From Candidatus Chlamydia sanziniae (GTDB taxonomy: Bacteria > Chlamydiota > Chlamydiia > Chlamydiales > Chlamydiaceae): a stretch of 64,000 bases of DNA. Numbering within the stretch: the first letter of the stretch is position 1; each line of letters begins with the position of its first letter. Under the pieces are notes generated by a model that ran no database searches, had not been told where the DNA came from, and saw only the letters and a list, made by a program, of their open reading frames with translations. Made by a program: the position numbers and the translations under genes. Shown piece after piece: positions 55,684 to 64,000 of the stretch. The stretch lies in NCBI RefSeq assembly GCF_001653975.1, contig NZ_CP014639.1:496001-560000 (forward strand), read 5' to 3'.

Positions 55684-58101
55684 TCATCCTTCTTGTGGAG
55701 GCTGCTGTATTAATATTTGACGAGGTTTCGCACCTTCTGATGGTCCGATAATTCTTGCTTCTTCAAGTTGGTCTATCAAACTCGCAGCTCGAGCATAACC
55801 AATTTTCAATTTTCTTTGTAAGAATGTTGTCGAAGCATTCCCAGTTTGTAAAATCAGTGTTTTTGCTTGAGAAAAAAGAGGATCTTTTTCTCCTATATCC
55901 GCATGGCTAAGATCGTCAAAAGTATCAAAGGTAGGAATGGTATATTTCGTGGGAAAACGTGAACACAAGTCTTTAATAACTTTATTAATATCTTCATCGC
56001 AAATATAGGCACCTTGAGCACGTATGGCTCCAAAAACAGAAGGGAAGACAACAAGCATATCCCCATTTCCCATGAGATTTTCAGCCCCAGGCTCATCAAT
56101 AATAATCTGACTATTGATTTTATTCGCTACTTTAAATGCAACGCGTGAAGGAAAATTCGCTTTGATTAACCCGGTAATTACCTCACGTGACGGCCTTTGA
56201 GTCGCAAGAATAAGATGGATCCCTACAGCGCGAGCCATTTGAGCTAAACGAATAATGGGAGTTTCAATATCTTGAGACGAAGAAAGAAGTAAATCCGATA
56301 ACTCGTCAACAATACCTACCATAAAGGGCATCTTTTCAGGAATTTCCTTATCATAGGAAGACTCTGTCGCCACATTACGAATTCGAGAATTAAAAGATTG
56401 AATATTACGTAACCCAAGATATCTCAAAATCTCATACCGAGACTCCATCTCTTTAACCAACCATACTAAAGCATTATATGCTCCGCGTGATTCTGTAATT
56501 ACGGGAGAAAGCATGTGAGATAGCTGTGAATACCCTGTCAACTCGACTTTTTTCGGATCTACAATAACAAGTTTAATTTCCGAAGGCAAAGTTGTCATAA
56601 TAATTGACATGACAATTGTATTAATACAAACAGATTTCCCTGATCCCGTAGTTCCAGCAATAATCAAATGGGGCATCTTTGCTAAGTCTACCCACAGATT
56701 ATCTCCATTAGCTTTTTTCCCAAGAAGCAAAGGAATTTGTAGTTTTCTACTTTGCTTCTGATAATCCTCTAATAAATCTCGAAAATTTACTGTCTCAGGA
56801 AACGGTGTTGGAATCTCAATACCCACCGCCGCTTTACCTGGGATAGGAGCAATAATACGAATACTTGAAGCTTGTAATTTTAAAGCAATGTCATTTTCTA
56901 GTGATTTGATTTTTTGTACCTTCACTCCAGTATGAGGAAGAACCTCAAAGGCAGCTAACGTAGGTCCAGAACACACATTTCCTATATCCGCTTCTATTCC
57001 AAAACTCATAAGAGTTTGCTTTAAGACTGCTGCTTTTTTCCGAAGCTCTACTTGAAGTGTCTCAGGCTGCCTCTCCCGATTCTTACTTAATAAATGGTAC
57101 TGTGGCAACTCTGCTTCATTAGTCGGCCACTTTTTGAATGTCGGTAATGTACTTTTCATTTCCGACTTTTCCCTAAAAGTTACAGTCTGAAGTAAAGAAA
57201 TATTTCTTGCTTCTTTAGACTTTGAATTTTGCTGTTTTATACATTTTGACAACAAGCGTTGATAAGGATGTGGCGTCAGGAAAGCTCTTCCATCTCTAGA
57301 AGGGGAACTATCTTGTTTAGGAGACTCAAAAAAAGATTCCTCCAAGTTTAAAGGTTCCAGCAGTGGAGAAATAGATAACGATTTTTTTTCTAAAGGAGAC
57401 GTGTTGTGATCACCAACCTTCATAGAGGGTTTAGGGAAATATATCTGCTTGTTCATGAGTTTTTTTAATTTTTTACACAAGACCTGTGACCAGGTATAGA
57501 ATTGCTTTTTGAAAAAATTTAAAAGAGTTTTTTTTTTTAAAATAGTTATTCCACCAAATAAATAGAACAATGAGAGCAAAATAAGCGAAGAAAAAATCAA
57601 AGCAGTTCCCACGGCCCCAATCAAATGCTTTAAACAAAAAGATTGCCCAGTATACAGAACATAAAAAGGTATGCCCCCTAAATAGGCTACAGATGAGTTT
57701 GCTCCTAAAATAAACTTGGGCAAACGGGTATCGAGTAATGCAGGAAGCATTTGGACGGGCGAAAACATCGATAAAAGAATCGCAGAACAAAAAGGAAGAG
57801 CAAGAAAGGCTAAAGCTTTACAACGAAACCTATTCCGAGGAGTCTTTTTAATATGGAGAAAAAATAACCAAAGAAAATACGGAGGGACAAAAAGCGCTGT
57901 GGCTCCGAAACAGTAAAGAAGAAAAGAGCTAAATAACCAGCCCAATAAACCAATCCAATTCTGTGTACAGGGTTGGTCTCGATGAAAACTCCATAGACTT
58001 AGTCCTGAAAAACAAGCTAAAAATAAATATAAACTCGCTTTTACTCCTACAGGGAGAGACGGAAGACGGAAACGTTTGCTCTTTTTTCTTTCTCTTGCCA
58101 T
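55684..58101 (-). CDS. ftsK: DNA translocase FtsK
   Basis: An 805-residue DNA pump that clears chromosome dimers and helps division. Four or more N-terminal membrane helices (residues 15-175) are followed by a charged linker. The motor has Walker A AGTTGSGKSVCINTI, VDPKKVELTGYSQLSHM and Walker B GIVDELSDLLL. The C-terminal gamma domain (FLQRKLKIGYARAASLIDQLEEARIIGP) is the winged helix that reads KOPS and activates XerD. Full domain set. It heads the ftsK-yycJ-SET series on the minus strand; the tRNA-His gene is 90 bases upstream. Confidence 0.97.
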   Translation of the reverse strand: MARERKKSKRFRLPSLPVGVKASLYLFLACFSGLSLWSFHRDQPCTQNWIGLLGWLFSSFLLYCFGATALFVPPYFLWLFFLHIKKTPRNRFRCKALAFLALPFCSAILLSMFSPVQMLPALLDTRLPKFILGANSSVAYLGGIPFYVLYTGQSFCLKHLIGAVGTALIFSSLILLSLFYLFGGITILKKKTLLNFFKKQFYTWSQVLCKKLKKLMNKQIYFPKPSMKVGDHNTSPLEKKSLSISPLLEPLNLEESFFESPKQDSSPSRDGRAFLTPHPYQRLLSKCIKQQNSKSKEARNISLLQTVTFREKSEMKSTLPTFKKWPTNEAELPQYHLLSKNRERQPETLQVELRKKAAVLKQTLMSFGIEADIGNVCSGPTLAAFEVLPHTGVKVQKIKSLENDIALKLQASSIRIIAPIPGKAAVGIEIPTPFPETVNFRDLLEDYQKQSRKLQIPLLLGKKANGDNLWVDLAKMPHLIIAGTTGSGKSVCINTIVMSIIMTTLPSEIKLVIVDPKKVELTGYSQLSHMLSPVITESRGAYNALVWLVKEMESRYEILRYLGLRNIQSFNSRIRNVATESSYDKEIPEKMPFMVGIVDELSDLLLSSSQDIETPIIRLAQMARAVGIHLILATQRPSREVITGLIKANFPSRVAFKVANKINSQIIIDEPGAENLMGNGDMLVVFPSVFGAIRAQGAYICDEDINKVIKDLCSRFPTKYTIPTFDTFDDLSHADIGEKDPLFSQAKTLILQTGNASTTFLQRKLKIGYARAASLIDQLEEARIIGPSEGAKPRQILIQQPPQEG

Positions 58102-58191
58102 GGAATGATCATAAGATTCGAAATAAGATGGGGTGTGTTATAAATTTTCGTTATACCAAGAAAAACAAAAGAAAAAAAGAAGATAAAAAAG

Positions 58192-58266
58192 GGCGAACGA
58201 CGGGGCTTGAACCCGCGGCCTTCGGAACCACAATCCGATGCTCTAACCAGCTGAGCTACGTTCGCC
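58192..58266 (-). tRNA. trnH: tRNA-His (anticodon GTG)
   Basis: On the minus strand the acceptor GCGAACG pairs with CGTTCGC. An extra G at -1 (base 58266) faces C73, the hallmark of tRNA-His. The anticodon stem TCGGA/TCCGA encloses TTGTGGT, giving GTG. T loop TTCAAGC. No CCA encoded. Confidence 0.97.
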
Positions 58267-58517
58267 AAATCCGAACAAAAATAAAGGAAAATATTATCTA
58301 TGAGCAAGAATTTATCCAAGAAAAAAGGCTACTCTTGTTGGAATACAAAAAATACTACATAACTCCAAATTTCTGACATCAAACAAAATAAACACAGGCA
58401 ATTTCGATATTTGCCAAGAAAACACTCAACTTCTTAAGCGTCCAAAACAAATTTCTCCTCTAAGCCCTCTATTTCAAAACAAAAATCTAAAGGTAAAAAT
58501 AAAGCTAGCAAAATACA

Positions 58518-58547
58518 TTGCATAAAAAACAACGCTTTTTGTAGGAT
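58518..58547 (+). promoter_or_regulatory. Candidate rRNA operon promoter
   Basis: TTGCAT (58518) and TAGGAT (58542) are separated by 18 bases, about 185 bases upstream of the mature 16S. The spacing is right, but the -10 is only a partial match. Other nearby sites are possible. Confidence 0.35.
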
Positions 58548-58695
58548 ACTGGCATTCTTCTTAAGTGTGAAGCATGACAGAAGAAAATAATTCATACTTT
58601 GATGTGAATAAGTAACGAGGGCTTAGTATCTATTAAGCTTTTCTTCTTAACAATGCAAATGAGATAGAATGCAGGCCAGTATAAAATGCTTGTGA

Positions 58696-58713
58696 GGATC
58701 TTATAAAAGATCC
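58696..58713 (+). other. Hairpin in the 16S precursor leader
   Basis: GGATCTT-ATAA-AAGATCC is a perfect 7-base-pair stem with a 4-base loop, about 20 bases before the mature 16S end. It could be part of the RNase processing signal of the precursor rRNA. Confidence 0.5.
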
Positions 58714-58733
58714 GTTAATTTTTTATTTATTTT

Positions 58734-60286
<1,553 letters not shown>

Positions 60287-60517
60287 TAAGGATAGGGATG
60301 GTTGTTTTAGAACAACCTGACTAGGTTGGGCAAGTATTTTATGCTCTGTATTCTATTTCTTTTGCATTGTTAAGGCGAGTTTTCAAAACATTCAGTATAT
60401 GATCAAGTATGTTATGTAAATAATCATGGTAACAAGTATTTTTCACATATAATAATAGACGTTTAAGAATATCTGTCTTCGGTGAAGTTATATTTGCATG
60501 GATCAAAAATTTACAGA
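60287..60517 (+). other. 16S-23S internal transcribed spacer, no tRNA
   Basis: A spacer of about 231 bases without tRNA genes, as in other Chlamydia. It contains a perfect hairpin, GGTTGTT-TTAG-AACAACC, at 60300-60317, probably part of the rRNA processing stems. Confidence 0.85.
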
Positions 60518-63452
<2,935 letters not shown>

Positions 63453-63568
63453 TTATCATATAAAAAGCTCAAAAAGCTTTTTTGTTGAATTAAGTCGATC
63501 TATGCAAGTATATTGAAGACCCATTCTTAAGCGTCTATTAGTATACGTGAAGATACGTTACCAGATCT

Positions 63569-63686
63569 AGCTTGGTGATAGTGGAAAAAGGGATACACCT
63601 GATCCCATTCCGAACTCAGAAGTTAAGCCTTTTATCGCTGATGGTACTATACACAAGAGTATGGGAGAGTAAGTCGTTGCCAAGCT
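63569..63686 (+). rRNA. rrf: 5S ribosomal RNA
   Basis: About 118 bases with the closing helix AGCTTGG/CCAAGCT and internal segments GGATACACCTGATCCCATTCCGAACTC-type (GATCCCATTCCGAACTCAG visible) and GTATGGGAGAGTAAG. It is separated from the 23S by a spacer of about 116 bases. Confidence 0.95.
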
Positions 63687-63727
63687 TTTTTTTAAAAAAT
63701 ATTCCGAGTATTAAAAATATTCGTATT

Positions 63728-63754
63728 AAAGAGTCTTTAAGACTCTTTTTTTTG
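63728..63754 (+). terminator. Rho-independent terminator of the rRNA operon
   Basis: AAAGAGTC-TTTAA-GACTCTTT forms an 8-base-pair stem followed by a long T-run, about 40 bases after the 5S. Clear intrinsic terminator. Confidence 0.88.
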
Positions 63755-63943
63755 TCTATAGTTGCTTGTTCATTTAATAATGCAAGTATTATCGATACAC
63801 ACATAAATATAATATCCCCAGTAAAATAATTGCCCTAGAAAGCTGATAAAGTTAATTTTTTTGATTTGGATGATTTTTTATTATGTAATTCAAAGCATTT
63901 TGTCTTGTAGCAATAAGGCAAACTTATAAAAGATGTTTCGAAT

Positions 63944-64000
63944 ATGTCGACTCCTATTCAGAACTCTTCTTTATCTGACAAGTATTGTTCCAACCTCTCC
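63944..64000 (+). CDS. 5' fragment of an unidentified gene
   Basis: ATG 63944 opens a frame (MSTPIQNSSLSDKYCSNLS) that runs off the window edge. A second ATG at 63933 in another frame is also open to the edge, so neither the start nor the frame is settled; Shine-Dalgarno support is weak for both. Nineteen residues are too few to identify it. In related genomes nqrF-type genes follow ftsK, but this start does not look like NqrF to me. Confidence 0.4.
   Translation, partial: MSTPIQNSSLSDKYCSNLS

Larger units (their letters stand above)
58267..58733. other. Gene-free region upstream of the rRNA operon
   Basis: This 467-base AT-rich stretch holds no supported gene. It contains a candidate rRNA promoter (58518-58547), the 16S leader, and a perfect hairpin (58696-58713). 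Otherwise I see nothing in it. Confidence 0.8.

Noticed and set aside
58047..58319. Frame containing VAQLVRASDCGSEG
   Set aside because: This is a translation of the tRNA-His gene, a common false gene.
60287..60517. tRNA-Ile or tRNA-Ala in the 16S-23S spacer
   Set aside because: No cloverleaf or T-loop motif; chlamydial spacers lack tRNAs.

Overview
The window comes from a member of the genus Chlamydia: an obligate intracellular, low-GC chromosome with very tight gene packing. The evidence is a long block of genes in the order I recall for C. trachomatis CT697 to CT739 (nth, mnmE, psd, TPR protein, secA, hypothetical, der, pcnB, clpX, clpP, tig, SNF2 helicase, mreB, pckA, two DUF582 effectors, porB, gpsA, flagellar-type ATPase cluster, nifU/nifS-like, gpmA, rodA, serS, rib genes, a SET-domain effector, ftsK). 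A zinc-ribbon/SNF2/brnQ trio (CT556-CT554 type) is joined to its left end, as I recall for C. pneumoniae. The 16S-23S spacer has no tRNA gene, as in chlamydiae. The 16S variable regions do not look identical to those I remember for C. pneumoniae or C. psittaci, so a less familiar species (for example a reptile-associated one) is possible. That species guess is inference only.

Layout. 1-9.97 kb: zinc-ribbon membrane protein, SWIM-SNF2 helicase, BrnQ, Nth, MnmE, Psd and a TPR protein. 10-20 kb: SecA; a small protein with two pyocin-knob-like repeats; Der; PcnB; ClpX-ClpP; trigger factor; tRNA-Gly. 20-31 kb: second SWIM-SNF2 helicase, MreB, PEP carboxykinase, a tandem pair of DUF582 type III effectors, and the PorB porin. 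31-37 kb: GpsA, a UDP-sugar pyrophosphorylase and a relic flagellar/type III cluster (FliJ-like, FliI, FliH-like, FliF-like). 37-43 kb: degenerate NifU and NifS-like proteins, phosphoglycerate mutase, pseudouridine synthase, biotin ligase, RodA. 43-50 kb: P1B ATPase, membrane protein, SerS, riboflavin genes. 50-58 kb: exported protein, lipoprotein, amino-acid symporter, PEBP-like protein, SET effector, metallo-hydrolase, FtsK, tRNA-His. 58.7-63.7 kb: one complete 16S-23S-5S rRNA operon with a terminator, then the first codons of an unidentified gene.

How the genes work together. Several are housekeeping (secretion, proteolysis, RNA maturation, GTPases). MreB and RodA serve the septal peptidoglycan machinery of a bacterium that, from general knowledge, lacks FtsZ. 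DUF582 and SET proteins are host-directed effectors. The FliI/FliH/FliJ/FliF-like genes form an accessory set related to type III secretion in a non-motile organism.

Most interesting points: the FliF-like protein ends in a segment closely resembling the FliG middle domain. The NifS-like protein has alanine where the PLP-binding lysine should be, and its NifU neighbour lacks two of three scaffold cysteines. The small protein between secA and der appears to be two phage-tail-fibre (pyocin knob) repeats. The P1B ATPase carries cobalt-type (SPC, HEGST) rather than zinc-type motifs. No mobile element, prophage or CRISPR array was seen.
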